From an uncultured Sutterella sp. (GTDB taxonomy: Bacteria > Pseudomonadota > Gammaproteobacteria > Burkholderiales > Burkholderiaceae_F): a DNA stretch of 53,337 nt. The translations under genes and the position numbers were made by a program. Shown one piece after another: positions 40,996 to 50,441 of this stretch. The notes under the pieces are model-generated. The model did no database searches. It was given only the letters and a program-made list of their open reading frames with translations, and was not told the origin of the DNA. Positions within the stretch are counted from its first letter, which is position 1, and every line of letters begins with the position of its first letter. The stretch covers positions 1-53,337 of the forward strand of contig CAJKMT010000005.1 of assembly GCA_905201055.1 (NCBI GenBank), written 5' to 3'.

Positions 40996-42288
40996 TTAGT
41001 ACTGACCAATAAAAAACTCTGTGGCAAAACGTTTGAATTTTGCCCAAAGAGAGTCGTCCGACGAGTCCTGCTCACCTTCAACGTCCTCACCTTCTTTAAA
41101 AAGGTGTGCTTCATAGGCAATCAGCCCCATGACCGCACTTTCTTTAGGCGAATTCAACCCGATACAGGCATCACCGCTGTAACTTGAACGTCCCAAGCGA
41201 GTACTGAAAGTGTAGGCAAGAGGTCCCGGCATCGTGGAAAAGAGTTCCGTAATCCCCGGCAAAAGTGCCGTACCGCCGGTCAAAACAATCCCACCTGTGA
41301 GTTTGTTGCAGGGAGATCCGTTTTTCGTCGTGTACCAGCCCGCTTCAAAGAGCTTTTTACCGATTGTCAGATTCAAACTTCGAACTTCCCTGTAAAGGAT
41401 CTTTGAAAGTTCGAGTTTCGAATACTTTCGGGCGCCCTCTTCAATTGGCGCCTGATAAATAACGACATCGTCGTCTTCCTTGTTACAGCGCAAATCGAGT
41501 TTGTATTTAATGTTTTCGGCCTGCTGCATCGTGCAGTGCATATAACCGCTTAAACGCTGGGTAAGGCGCCTGCCCCCATAATTTAATGTATACGTAAAGC
41601 GGGGCACACCGGCCATAAAAACAGCCACATCTGTTGTTCCGGCTCCGATATCGATCAACACCACGCCATTTTGAATTTCATCTTCAGTGAGCGCAGCATA
41701 ACCGCTTGCCCACGCTTCGGGCAACATGTGAGAAATGTCCATGCCGCTTCTGCGAATGACTTTCATGCGGTTGACCGCATTGGAAGCGTTGGCGACTGCC
41801 GAATGCAAGTGCGCAGAAATTCGTGAACTTTGCTCATCGAGCGGGCTTTGCCCCACAAAACCTTCGTCCTGACCGTCCAACATATAGTAGAGAAGTTCAG
41901 ATTTGATCAAACGCTGATCTTCTCTCATTTCGATGGCTTCCTGGGCAAGATTTTGGACATTTTGCATATCCATCAATCGAACCGTTCGGCCTCTCAGAGG
42001 TATTTCTGCACTGGAATCTTTTCCCTCCAGGGACTTGCCGGAAATATTGGTACAAGTTTCCGTGCCGGGCATCTTGCCGGCAATGCCAAAGGCTTCAATA
42101 AGAGCGTTTTTAACTTGAGGCTGCAGCTCTTCAATGCTTGTGACATTACCGTCAAGCACCCCCTGGGAATCTGTCCGTCCCTGACCTAAAACTCGAAATG
42201 ATCCGTCCTTATAGATTTCTGCAACAACGGCAAGAATCTTACTGGTGCCAATATCTAATGCGGTCACTATTTTCTTATTTTCTTTCAT
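40996..42288 (-). CDS. ftsA: Cell division protein FtsA
   Basis: FtsA is the actin-like ATPase that tethers FtsZ to the membrane. The 430-residue product has the actin-fold phosphate loop ALDIGTSKILAVVAE, the 1C domain, a second phosphate-binding segment IDIGAGTTDVAVF near residue 213 and the adenosine motif GGIVLTGGTALLPG near 325. The C-terminal end WAKFKRFATEFFIGQY is a plausible amphipathic membrane helix. The start overlaps the ftsQ stop by 4 nt. Confidence 0.96.
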   Translation of the reverse strand: MKENKKIVTALDIGTSKILAVVAEIYKDGSFRVLGQGRTDSQGVLDGNVTSIEELQPQVKNALIEAFGIAGKMPGTETCTNISGKSLEGKDSSAEIPLRGRTVRLMDMQNVQNLAQEAIEMREDQRLIKSELLYYMLDGQDEGFVGQSPLDEQSSRISAHLHSAVANASNAVNRMKVIRRSGMDISHMLPEAWASGYAALTEDEIQNGVVLIDIGAGTTDVAVFMAGVPRFTYTLNYGGRRLTQRLSGYMHCTMQQAENIKYKLDLRCNKEDDDVVIYQAPIEEGARKYSKLELSKILYREVRSLNLTIGKKLFEAGWYTTKNGSPCNKLTGGIVLTGGTALLPGITELFSTMPGPLAYTFSTRLGRSSYSGDACIGLNSPKESAVMGLIAYEAHLFKEGEDVEGEQDSSDDSLWAKFKRFATEFFIGQY

Positions 42289-43106
42289 TTCACACCGGCA
42301 CTTTGTCTATTGGATTCGGCTATCGATTCGGCTGCGTGACGCCGACCATCCTGCGAGCGATATTTCCTTAAGCTTTTCTCCGGCAGCGTTGCGGAGAAAG
42401 CCAATTCATATCTGGCATCAATGCTTGAAGGGGCCCCCTTCATCAACTTAACCACATCCGGATATTGTACGATAACAACACCAAAACGATCCTCTAATGT
42501 CCAATTTTCCTGTTCAACTCCCAATTCAATTCGAGTGGGCGGAATTTTGTCTGATGTAATCGCAAGAGCCCAGCTGTCCCGATCATTGACGCTCACTTCT
42601 GTCACACGAGCTTCAGGCATAACAACCTGCAGCATTTTATTGAAGCGTTTATAGCGCCTTGTCACTTCGTGAACCATTTCCGCACGACCGAAAAACTCAG
42701 GCAGAGCCAACGGATTATCCACCTCTTCCGGATTAGCCGCGAAAAGCTCCCCGTCCACTGACACCAACCGGCCGTCTTCCCAGAGAGCAAGCGCTTTATA
42801 TTCCGTTATTTCAATATTGATCTTATCGGGCCAAACTCGTCTAACATTGACGGCTTTTACCCAAGGCGCCTTGAGCGCAGCCTCCCGAATAGCCGTCAGG
42901 TCGACATTGAAAAATGTCCCCGATGTCGTGTTCCCCAAAGCCCTTCTGAAGTGAACAGAGGAAATATGGTCAATTTCACCGGTGAGTTCAACAGAACTAA
43001 TCGTAAAAAATGATTCCACATAACGCGGAAAGCTGCTTACCGCCACAGCAGCAAGCAGCATCATCACCGCAAAAGCAACCAATATCGCTTTAAGGACTCG
43101 CTTCAT
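42285..43106 (-). CDS. ftsQ: Cell division protein FtsQ
   Basis: FtsQ is the bitopic septal protein that links FtsB/FtsL with the rest of the divisome. The 273 residues show a short cytoplasmic start, one membrane helix (about residues 5-25), a POTRA domain (about 35-105, SVELTGEIDHISSVHFRRAL) and the FtsQ beta domain (INIEITEYKALALWEDGRLV and onward). The C-terminus is polar. The ATG at 43106 is taken rather than a TTG directly before it. It lies 6 nt after ddl and overlaps ftsA by 4 nt. Confidence 0.93.
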   Translation of the reverse strand: MKRVLKAILVAFAVMMLLAAVAVSSFPRYVESFFTISSVELTGEIDHISSVHFRRALGNTTSGTFFNVDLTAIREAALKAPWVKAVNVRRVWPDKINIEITEYKALALWEDGRLVSVDGELFAANPEEVDNPLALPEFFGRAEMVHEVTRRYKRFNKMLQVVMPEARVTEVSVNDRDSWALAITSDKIPPTRIELGVEQENWTLEDRFGVVIVQYPDVVKLMKGAPSSIDARYELAFSATLPEKSLRKYRSQDGRRHAAESIAESNRQSAGVK

Positions 43107-43112
43107 CAACTG

Positions 43113-44081
43113 TTACGGACGAGGGAAATCCAAGCTGGCTTCAGACAAAATCTTAAGCACCAGTTCCTGATAACTCATCCCTGCATTTTTGGCCGCAAGA
43201 GGCACCAACGAGTGAGCGGTCATTCCCGGAGAGGTATTCATTTCCAAAAGATTGAACGAACCGTCTTCGGATAAGATCAGGTCAATACGACTCCAGCCTC
43301 TGGCACCCAAAGCGCGATAAGCGCTTAAGCAGGCACGGCTGATATCCTCGCGAACATCATCGGAGAGTTTGGCCGGACATTCATAACGCACATCATTCGT
43401 GAAGTACTTATTCTGATAGTCGTAGTCACCGTTCGGCGCAATGATTTCAATAATCGGAAGAACCTTGGCGTCCTGACCAGCCCCCATCACCGCTACCGTT
43501 AACTCACGACCAAAGAGCCGTTCTTCAACCAAAACGTGACGATCCAATACCGCAGCTTTTTCTACCGCCGCGCGCAAATCCTCAACCGTGGCATCTTTAA
43601 GTTTTGTAAGCCCGATACTTGAACCTTCCCGAGCGGGTTTTACCACCAAGTCACGACCAAGTTCCTGCAGCACATAGTGCATGTCACTGTCGGGAGAAAC
43701 CAGCATTCCTTTGGGGCACGGGATTTGGCGCTCACGCCAAATCTGTTTCGTTAAGTTCTTGTCAATGGCAATCGCGCTGCAGCGCACACCGGGTCCCGTG
43801 TAGGGTACGCCCAGATATTCAAGCACGCCTTGAATCGTACCGTCTTCGCCGTAGCGGCCGTGAAGAGCGATAAAAGCGCGATCATAGTTACCCTTTTCCA
43901 ATTCGGAAATGGACTCTTGCTGCGGATCGTAACGCGTCACATCAACGCCGGCTTCGGTCAACGCATCGTACACTCCCTTACCGCTCATTAATGAAACTTC
44001 GCGTTCGCTGGACATTCCGCCCAAAATCAAAACCACCTTTCCTAAGCTTTCAGGTTTGATTTCTTTTTTTGTTTCTAGCAT
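43113..44081 (-). CDS. ddl: D-alanine--D-alanine ligase
   Basis: Ddl joins two D-alanines for the peptidoglycan stem peptide. The 322-residue ATP-grasp enzyme has the N-terminal ILGGMSSEREVSLMSGKGV, LHGRYGEDGTIQGVLEYLGV, the ATP loop KPAREGSSIGL, and the metal site LLEMNTSPGMTAHSLVP. Position within dcw between murC and ftsQ makes it the DdlB-type gene. It begins 10 nt after murC. Confidence 0.97.
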   Translation of the reverse strand: MLETKKEIKPESLGKVVLILGGMSSEREVSLMSGKGVYDALTEAGVDVTRYDPQQESISELEKGNYDRAFIALHGRYGEDGTIQGVLEYLGVPYTGPGVRCSAIAIDKNLTKQIWRERQIPCPKGMLVSPDSDMHYVLQELGRDLVVKPAREGSSIGLTKLKDATVEDLRAAVEKAAVLDRHVLVEERLFGRELTVAVMGAGQDAKVLPIIEIIAPNGDYDYQNKYFTNDVRYECPAKLSDDVREDISRACLSAYRALGARGWSRIDLILSEDGSFNLLEMNTSPGMTAHSLVPLAAKNAGMSYQELVLKILSEASLDFPRP

Positions 44082-44091
44082 TTATCTATCC

Positions 44092-45492
44092 TCATGCAAC
44101 TGATACGCCTGCGCGTGCTTTCAAGCGCCCGGGCACTCCACCGACGCTGCCTGCTCCCATTGTGACAACAACATCGCCGTCACGGGCAAGTTTCATAATA
44201 GCCTCATCCATTTCAGCCGGTGTATCCACGAAAACCAGTTCGGTTTGACCGACAATTCTAATCGCTCGGGCAAGGGCGCGACCATCCGCACCGACAATGG
44301 GCGTTTCTCCGGCAGGGTAAACATCGGCCAAAACCAATGCTTCAACACTGCTTAAGACCTTCACAAAATCCTCAAAACAGTCTCGGGTACGGGTATAGCG
44401 ATGAGGTTGGAACGCCACCAGCACACGCCTTCCGGGGAAAGCGCCTCTGACAGCCTCAAGCGTGGCCTTCATCTCATGAGGATGATGGCCGTAATCATCA
44501 ATGAGTGTAAAAGTACCGCCGGAGGGCAGCTTAATTTCACCGTACCGGCTAAAACGTCTGCCGACACCGGTAAAGTTCTCCAAAGCGGTTTGGATATTTT
44601 CATCAGAAACATCCGCCATCGTAGCAATGGCAATTGCTGCCAGACTGTTTCTTACATTGTGCATTCCCGGCAAATTCAAACGAACCGGCAAAGGCGGACG
44701 GCCTTCACGCAACACGGTGTAGCACATCTGAGTCCCTTCGGCACGAACATCGATGGCACGAACGTCGGCCTTTTCGTCCAAACCGTAAGTCACTACGGAA
44801 CGGGGAACTCGGGCAATGATGGAGCGAACATTTTCATCATCCAGACAAAGCACAGCCTTACCGTAAAAGGGCAATCGCGTCAGAAAGTCTACAAAAGCCT
44901 GTTTGAGCTTATCGAAATTGTGGTCATACGTATCCATATGATCAGCATCGATATTGGTGACCGCAGCAATCACCGGGGACAGATAAAGGAATGAGGCATC
45001 GGACTCATCGGCCTCAGCCACAATGAATTCTCCGCGTCCCAAGCGGGCATTGGCACCGGCCGAATTTAATCGGCCGCCGATCACAAAAGTCGGGTCAAGG
45101 CCGCCGGCTGCCAAAAGACTGGCCACCAAAGAGGTTGTCGTTGTTTTGCCGTGAGCACCGGCAATCGCAATCCCGCTTTTGAAACGCATCAGTTCTGCCA
45201 GCATCACCGCACGCGGCACCACCGGAATTCGTGCTTCTCGGGCAGCCACCACTTCAGGATTATCCGGCTTAATGGCCGAGGAGATCACCACAACGTCAGC
45301 CCCTTTGACATTTTCCGGGCTGTGCTCATGGAAAATTTTCACTCCCAACCCTGCCAATCTTTCCGTGGCAGCATTGGTCGCCATATCCGAACCCGTTACT
45401 TTATAGCCCAAAGTGACCAAAACTTCGGCGATACCGTTCATGCCGGTACCACCGATACCGACAAAATGAATCTTATTAACTGCAAATCGCAT
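44092..45492 (-). CDS. murC: UDP-N-acetylmuramate--L-alanine ligase
   Basis: MurC adds L-alanine to UDP-MurNAc, the first stem-peptide step. The 466 residues have the N-terminal Rossmann motif IHFVGIGGTGMNGIAEVL, the ATP loop GAHGKTTTTSLVAS near residue 112, the EADESDASFL motif, and NSLAAIAIA in the linker to the C-terminal domain with HPHEMKATLEAV. It lies 33 nt after murG on the minus strand. Confidence 0.97.
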   Translation of the reverse strand: MRFAVNKIHFVGIGGTGMNGIAEVLVTLGYKVTGSDMATNAATERLAGLGVKIFHEHSPENVKGADVVVISSAIKPDNPEVVAAREARIPVVPRAVMLAELMRFKSGIAIAGAHGKTTTTSLVASLLAAGGLDPTFVIGGRLNSAGANARLGRGEFIVAEADESDASFLYLSPVIAAVTNIDADHMDTYDHNFDKLKQAFVDFLTRLPFYGKAVLCLDDENVRSIIARVPRSVVTYGLDEKADVRAIDVRAEGTQMCYTVLREGRPPLPVRLNLPGMHNVRNSLAAIAIATMADVSDENIQTALENFTGVGRRFSRYGEIKLPSGGTFTLIDDYGHHPHEMKATLEAVRGAFPGRRVLVAFQPHRYTRTRDCFEDFVKVLSSVEALVLADVYPAGETPIVGADGRALARAIRIVGQTELVFVDTPAEMDEAIMKLARDGDVVVTMGAGSVGGVPGRLKARAGVSVA

Positions 45493-45525
45493 AGTGTTTT
45501 GCCTTAAAGCACATACCTGAAAGTG

Positions 45526-46605
45526 TTATTTTGCCAAACGTTCGATTGTATCGGCTACTGTTTGAGCCGCTCCCCGCTTTGCCAATGCCCGAGCCTTAAC
45601 CGCCATGGACAAAAGTTCTTCGCGATCAAGATTTTTAAGCTTTTCATAAAGACTGTCTGCAGTCAGGTCCTTTTGCTCGAGCAAAATTCCGGCGCCTTCC
45701 TGCTGCAAATAGCGGGCGTTGCCCAATTGGTGTTGAGTTGTCGAAACGACAAACGGCACTAAAATGGCAGGAACACCACCGGCCGTTAATTCACTCACAG
45801 TGGTCGCCCCGGCTCGGCAAACAACCACGTCTGCTTTAAGGTAAGCGGCAGCCATGTCATCGATAAAACTCACCACTTCCGCTTCAACACCGTACTTAGC
45901 ATAAAGTGCCTTTACGGACTCAACGGCATTTTTGCCGCATTGATGCGTCACCGTAGGCCGCTCCTTGGGATCAAATTTCGCCAAGGCCGCAGGAACTGTT
46001 TCATTGAGAACTTTTGCACCTAAAGAACCGCCGAAAACCAATAAATGCAGTCTGCCTTCTCGACCGACATAACGCTGAGCCGGTTCCGGTAATGCCAAAA
46101 TATCTTCTCTGACGGGATTGCCTGACACAATCGCTTTGGCTCCGGCACGATGTGCACACTCACCGTCAAAGCCGCACATCACCGCGTCTGCCCAAGGCAT
46201 AACCGCTCTCACACTCATGAGGCTACCCGCATCACAATTCATCATGATTAACGGTTTGTTTTTAGAGCGCGCACCGAATGCTGCCGGCACTGCGATATAA
46301 CCGCCCGTGGAAAAAAGCACTGAGGCCTGTCTTTTCTCAATGATTGTCTTAGCGGCAAAACAGGCTTTTACTAATTTGAAAGCGCCTCCGATCATGTGTT
46401 TGATCCCTTTGCCCCGCATACCGGTGAAATCCAGTGCATCAAAATCAATTTGGCGCTGACCGACCAAACGTGATTCCATCCCGACAGGCGTTCCGATCCA
46501 TGAGACCGTCCAGCCGCGCTTTTTCATCTCTTCGGCCACAGCCAAACCGGGCATCACATGTCCTCCGGTACCGGCGGCCGCAATAATCAAATGTTTTTTC
46601 TGCAT
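45526..46605 (-). CDS. murG: UDP-N-acetylglucosamine transferase MurG
   Basis: MurG converts lipid I to lipid II at the inner face of the membrane. The 359-residue GT28 enzyme shows AAGTGGHVMPGLAVAEEM at the start, GGYIAVPAAF, the FGGSLGAKVLNE loop, and CRAGATTVSELTAGGVPAIL with the UDP-GlcNAc site. The ATG at 46605 overlaps the ftsW stop (TGATG) with GAGGAG just upstream; a GTG one codon earlier is less likely. Confidence 0.97.
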   Translation of the reverse strand: MQKKHLIIAAAGTGGHVMPGLAVAEEMKKRGWTVSWIGTPVGMESRLVGQRQIDFDALDFTGMRGKGIKHMIGGAFKLVKACFAAKTIIEKRQASVLFSTGGYIAVPAAFGARSKNKPLIMMNCDAGSLMSVRAVMPWADAVMCGFDGECAHRAGAKAIVSGNPVREDILALPEPAQRYVGREGRLHLLVFGGSLGAKVLNETVPAALAKFDPKERPTVTHQCGKNAVESVKALYAKYGVEAEVVSFIDDMAAAYLKADVVVCRAGATTVSELTAGGVPAILVPFVVSTTQHQLGNARYLQQEGAGILLEQKDLTADSLYEKLKNLDREELLSMAVKARALAKRGAAQTVADTIERLAK

Positions 46606-47816
46606 CACCGTCTCCTCTTACCTCTCATCAGAAGGCGATTTTCATAATCCACACGCAATAAAAGCGCCAGTGCGCACAATGTCACCACTATAGACGATCC
46701 GCCGTAACTCACCAACGGCAGTGTCAACCCTTTGGTTGGAAAGACGCCGATTGCCACTCCGATATTGATGATAGCCTGCACACCGATCCAAAGTCCCACT
46801 CCTTGTGCAACAAGGCCTGAATAAACAAGTTCAAGTCGAACCGCCTGACGACCGATTTCAAACGAACGCCGCACAAGCCAATAAAAAAGCAAGAGCACAA
46901 AAGTGAAACCGACTAAACCCAACTCTTCTCCAATAACGGCCAAAATAAAGTCCGTGTGGGCTTCAGGCAGATAGTGCATCTTCTCGACACTTGCCCCCAA
47001 CCCCACACCGAACAGCTCTCCACGACCGAAGGCGATGAGCGAGTGGGTCAACTGATAGGCCTTTCCTAATTGATTTTCAATATCCCAAGGATTCAGATAA
47101 GCGAAAACACGAGCCGTGCGCCATGGTGACAAAGCAATAGAAGCCACAATGACTGCGAAAATCACCACTCCGAAAGGAATAATGATTCGCCAACTCAAGC
47201 CCCCTAAAAACACCACACCCAACACAATGGCACTGATAACAACAGTCGCCCCCAAGTCAGGCTGCAAAGACAGCAGCATCGCCACCATTCCGATATACAG
47301 CATAACCGGAATAAGCCCTCGGGTATAAGAGTGCATATACGCTTGGCGATTGATCACAAAATGCGCGATCACGAGCACAGATACAAACTTAACGACTTCG
47401 GAGACCTGCAAATTAACCGCCCCGAAACCGATCCAACGGGTTGAGCCGTTTACTTCATGACCCAAACCGGGAACGAAAACCGATATAAGTAAAAGAATCC
47501 CAAAGGCTCCCAATGGATAACTCAGCACGTACCATCGGGACATGGGTAACTTAAAAATAAAAAATGAACAAAACAGCCCCACACCGATATAAATGGCATG
47601 TCTGATTGCAAAATGAGTCGGGGTTGTCTGATATTTCGGAGAATCCGCTAAAGAAATGGAAGCCGAATACACCATGACCAGCCCTAAAATCAAAAGGGCA
47701 AGGATGGCTACGATTACACTGTAGTCGATGGGCGAAATAGTGCCTAAGGAGCCTCTGGGTGTCCAGCTCTCCTGTTTTTTATCATCCCGCGAAAAAACTC
47801 TTTTTAAACTGATCAT
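46605..47816 (-). CDS. ftsW: SEDS-family septal glycosyltransferase FtsW
   Basis: FtsW polymerises lipid II at the septum with FtsI. The 403-residue product has about ten membrane helices. The SEDS marks are STRWIGFGAVNLQVSEVVK, LSLQPDLGATVVI and the long periplasmic loop with LGKAYQLTHSLIAFGRGELF. The C-terminal signature is GLTLPLVSYGGSSI. It overlaps murD by 4 nt (ATGA) and murG by 1 nt, so translation is coupled. The N-terminal 25 residues are a polar cytoplasmic tail. Confidence 0.96.
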   Translation of the reverse strand: MISLKRVFSRDDKKQESWTPRGSLGTISPIDYSVIVAILALLILGLVMVYSASISLADSPKYQTTPTHFAIRHAIYIGVGLFCSFFIFKLPMSRWYVLSYPLGAFGILLLISVFVPGLGHEVNGSTRWIGFGAVNLQVSEVVKFVSVLVIAHFVINRQAYMHSYTRGLIPVMLYIGMVAMLLSLQPDLGATVVISAIVLGVVFLGGLSWRIIIPFGVVIFAVIVASIALSPWRTARVFAYLNPWDIENQLGKAYQLTHSLIAFGRGELFGVGLGASVEKMHYLPEAHTDFILAVIGEELGLVGFTFVLLLFYWLVRRSFEIGRQAVRLELVYSGLVAQGVGLWIGVQAIINIGVAIGVFPTKGLTLPLVSYGGSSIVVTLCALALLLRVDYENRLLMRGKRRR

Positions 47817-49270
47817 TGCTGATCATGGCAGGCCAGAGCCTTTGCACTTTCGATAAAAATTGCAGAGCGCTCGGCATAATTTTTAAACATATCCCAACTT
47901 GCGCAAGCCGGTGAAAGCAATACACAATCGTGAGGCTGAGCCATTGCAGCGGCTTTCTTGACCGCTTCGGGCATATTTTTGGCATGCACAATCGGATAAG
48001 GTGCGCCCTCAAGCGCTTTTTCAATAAGCGGTGCATCACGACCGATTAAAACGGCACCTCGGGCATGGCTTGCCATCGATTGAGCGATGGGAGAAAAATC
48101 CTGTCCCTTTCCGTCACCGCCCAAAATAACCACCAGTCGAGTCCCATTGGCCCCCAGCCCTTCCAAGGCTGCTACCGTGGCGCCGACATTGGTTCCCTTA
48201 CTGTCATCGATGTAGTCAACCGAATTGACCGTCATCACATATTCAACGCGATGCGGCTCTCCTCGATACTGACTCAGGGCTCGCAAAGCGTCACTGATGG
48301 ATAATCCCGCCGCATAAATAAGCGCCAAAGCGGCCAACGCATTCATCGTATTGTGACGGCCGCGAATATGCAGTGCTTCTTCAGGCATGAGCGGCTGCAG
48401 CACATGACCCTGCAGCACTTTGCGTTTCGTGAGCTGAACAGAGTCATCTTCATTAAATGCCAACCAGACAATCGAATCTTTCTCAATCAATCCCCATTCG
48501 TTGGCTTTTTCCGGTGCTCCAACACCAAATGTAAACACCCGACGGTCTTCAGCTGCAAAATTCATAACCGTTGCGTCATCGCGGTTGAGGATGCGAGCGG
48601 TTTTCTCATGAGCAAAAATTCTGGCTTTTGCCGCCACGTATTCATTCATGCCGCCGTGCCAGTCCAAATGATCCTGGGTAATGTTCAAAAGTGCAGCGGC
48701 ATCCGGTGCTAAAGTTGAAGTCGTTTCCAATTGAAAACTCGACAATTCCAGCACCCAAACATCGGGCAAATCATCTGCCTGCAGGTATCTGTCCAATTCG
48801 GCAACAGCATTGGGACCGATATTGCCTGCGGCAACCGCCTTAAGACCGCCCGCAGCCGCCATTTTCGTAGTGAGAACCGTCGTCGTGGTTTTTCCATTGG
48901 TTCCCGTAATTGCAATCACTTTCGGATCGTAGCCTTTTTGCTCTTTTAATCTGGCCAATTCCCTGGCAAAGAGCTCAATCTCGCCAACGAGTTCAATACC
49001 CATCGAAAGTGCCTTTTGAACCAAAGGCGTTACGGCGGAATGCCACGGGCTGATACCGGGCGACATGACAAGAAGGCTGCAGTCAGCTAAAGACTTCTCG
49101 GCTTCATCAAGAGGCACGAATTCAAATCCATCGGTACCCGCCAAACGAGCCAACGCAGGCGGCTGCTGACGAGTATCTGTCGCATAGACGGACCATTGCC
49201 GATTAAGAAGAAACTTCGTGCAAGCCTCTCCAGAGGCTCCCAAACCGATGACAAAAGCCTTTTGCTGCAT
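47813..49270 (-). CDS. murD: UDP-N-acetylmuramoyl-L-alanine--D-glutamate ligase
   Basis: MurD adds D-glutamate to the growing stem peptide. The 485 residues contain the N-terminal FVIGLGASGEACTKFLL, MSPGISPWH, the ATP loop AITGTNGKTTTTVLTT near residue 125, VLELSSFQLE, NITQDHLDWHGG and the C-terminal DDSKGTNVGATVAAL. It lies 13 nt after mraY and overlaps ftsW by 4 nt. Confidence 0.97.
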   Translation of the reverse strand: MQQKAFVIGLGASGEACTKFLLNRQWSVYATDTRQQPPALARLAGTDGFEFVPLDEAEKSLADCSLLVMSPGISPWHSAVTPLVQKALSMGIELVGEIELFARELARLKEQKGYDPKVIAITGTNGKTTTTVLTTKMAAAGGLKAVAAGNIGPNAVAELDRYLQADDLPDVWVLELSSFQLETTSTLAPDAAALLNITQDHLDWHGGMNEYVAAKARIFAHEKTARILNRDDATVMNFAAEDRRVFTFGVGAPEKANEWGLIEKDSIVWLAFNEDDSVQLTKRKVLQGHVLQPLMPEEALHIRGRHNTMNALAALALIYAAGLSISDALRALSQYRGEPHRVEYVMTVNSVDYIDDSKGTNVGATVAALEGLGANGTRLVVILGGDGKGQDFSPIAQSMASHARGAVLIGRDAPLIEKALEGAPYPIVHAKNMPEAVKKAAAMAQPHDCVLLSPACASWDMFKNYAERSAIFIESAKALACHDQQ

Positions 49271-49283
49271 GACCTATACCCCT

Positions 49284-50438
49284 CTATCGAATCTTCAGTG
49301 TCGATAAACCGATCAGCACAAGGATGAAGGTAATAATCCAGAAACGGGTCACCACTTGGGTTTCTTTCCAACCCTTCAATTCAAAGTGGTGATGAATCGG
49401 CGCCATAAGGAAAATGCGTTTCCCGCCGGAGAGCCTGAAGTATGTTGTTTGAATCATGACCGAAAGTGTTTCAACAACGAAAATACCGCCCATGATTGCC
49501 AGGACAAACTCCTGCCGAGTAATCACCGCCACGGTACCCAGCGTACCGCCCAGCGCCAGCGCACCCACGTCACCCATAAAAACCTGAGCCGGATGCGCAT
49601 TAAACCAAAGGAAAGCCAAACCGGCGCCGGCCAACGCCGCACAAACCACGACCAATTCACCGGCACCCGGAATATAGGGGAAAAGCAAATAACGGGCGAA
49701 GTCCACGCGACCTTCCACATAGGCGAAGATCCCTAAGGCACTGCCCACCATCGCCGCAGGCAATATCGCCAAACCGTCAAGACCGTCGGTAAGGTTCACT
49801 GCATTGCTGGTGCCCACAATCACGACAAACGTTAATGCAATAAAACCAAAAATTCCCAACGGGTAAACAAAATGCTTAAAGAACGGAATAATCAGGTCAG
49901 CGTGCGAGGGCATCTGCATTGGGAAGCCCGATTCCACCCACCCGAGAATCATATGCACCACATGAATATCGTTGGGAGCGCTGATGGCGAAAGCCAAATA
50001 AATCGAAGCCACAATTCCGATCAGGGATTGCCAGCCGAATTTTTCCTTGGCGCTCATCCCTTTCGGGTCGTGATGCACCACTTTTCTGTAGTCATCAACC
50101 CAACCGATCCAACCGAAGCCCAATGTCACAAAAAGGACAACCCAGACAAAGCGATTGCTTAAATCCATCCACAGCAACGTAGAAAGACCGATTGCAATCA
50201 AAATCAACACGCCGCCCATCGTCGGAGTGCCGTCTTTGACAATATGAGTCTTAGGTCCGTTGGTACGAACCGCCTGACCCATTTTCATCGCCTTCAGATA
50301 ACGAATGGTCGCGGGGCCGGCCATAAAACCGATGGCAAGGGCTGTAAGCGCGGCCATAACAGCCCGCAGGCTCAAATAGTTAAATACCTGAAAGGCACGG
50401 ATGTCTTCGCCGAGCCAACGGAATAATTCCAGAAGCAT
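49284..50438 (-). CDS. mraY: Phospho-N-acetylmuramoyl-pentapeptide transferase MraY
   Basis: MraY transfers phospho-MurNAc-pentapeptide to undecaprenyl phosphate, making lipid I. The 384-residue product has about ten helices and the catalytic motifs WVDDYRKVVHHDPKG, GTSNAVNLTDGLDGLA, LAFLWFNAHPAQVFMGDVGA and MAPIHHHFELKG. The length is slightly above E. coli MraY (360), which is usual for betaproteobacteria. It lies 3 nt after murEF. Confidence 0.97.
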   Translation of the reverse strand: MLLELFRWLGEDIRAFQVFNYLSLRAVMAALTALAIGFMAGPATIRYLKAMKMGQAVRTNGPKTHIVKDGTPTMGGVLILIAIGLSTLLWMDLSNRFVWVVLFVTLGFGWIGWVDDYRKVVHHDPKGMSAKEKFGWQSLIGIVASIYLAFAISAPNDIHVVHMILGWVESGFPMQMPSHADLIIPFFKHFVYPLGIFGFIALTFVVIVGTSNAVNLTDGLDGLAILPAAMVGSALGIFAYVEGRVDFARYLLFPYIPGAGELVVVCAALAGAGLAFLWFNAHPAQVFMGDVGALALGGTLGTVAVITRQEFVLAIMGGIFVVETLSVMIQTTYFRLSGGKRIFLMAPIHHHFELKGWKETQVVTRFWIITFILVLIGLSTLKIR

Positions 50439-50441
50439 GCT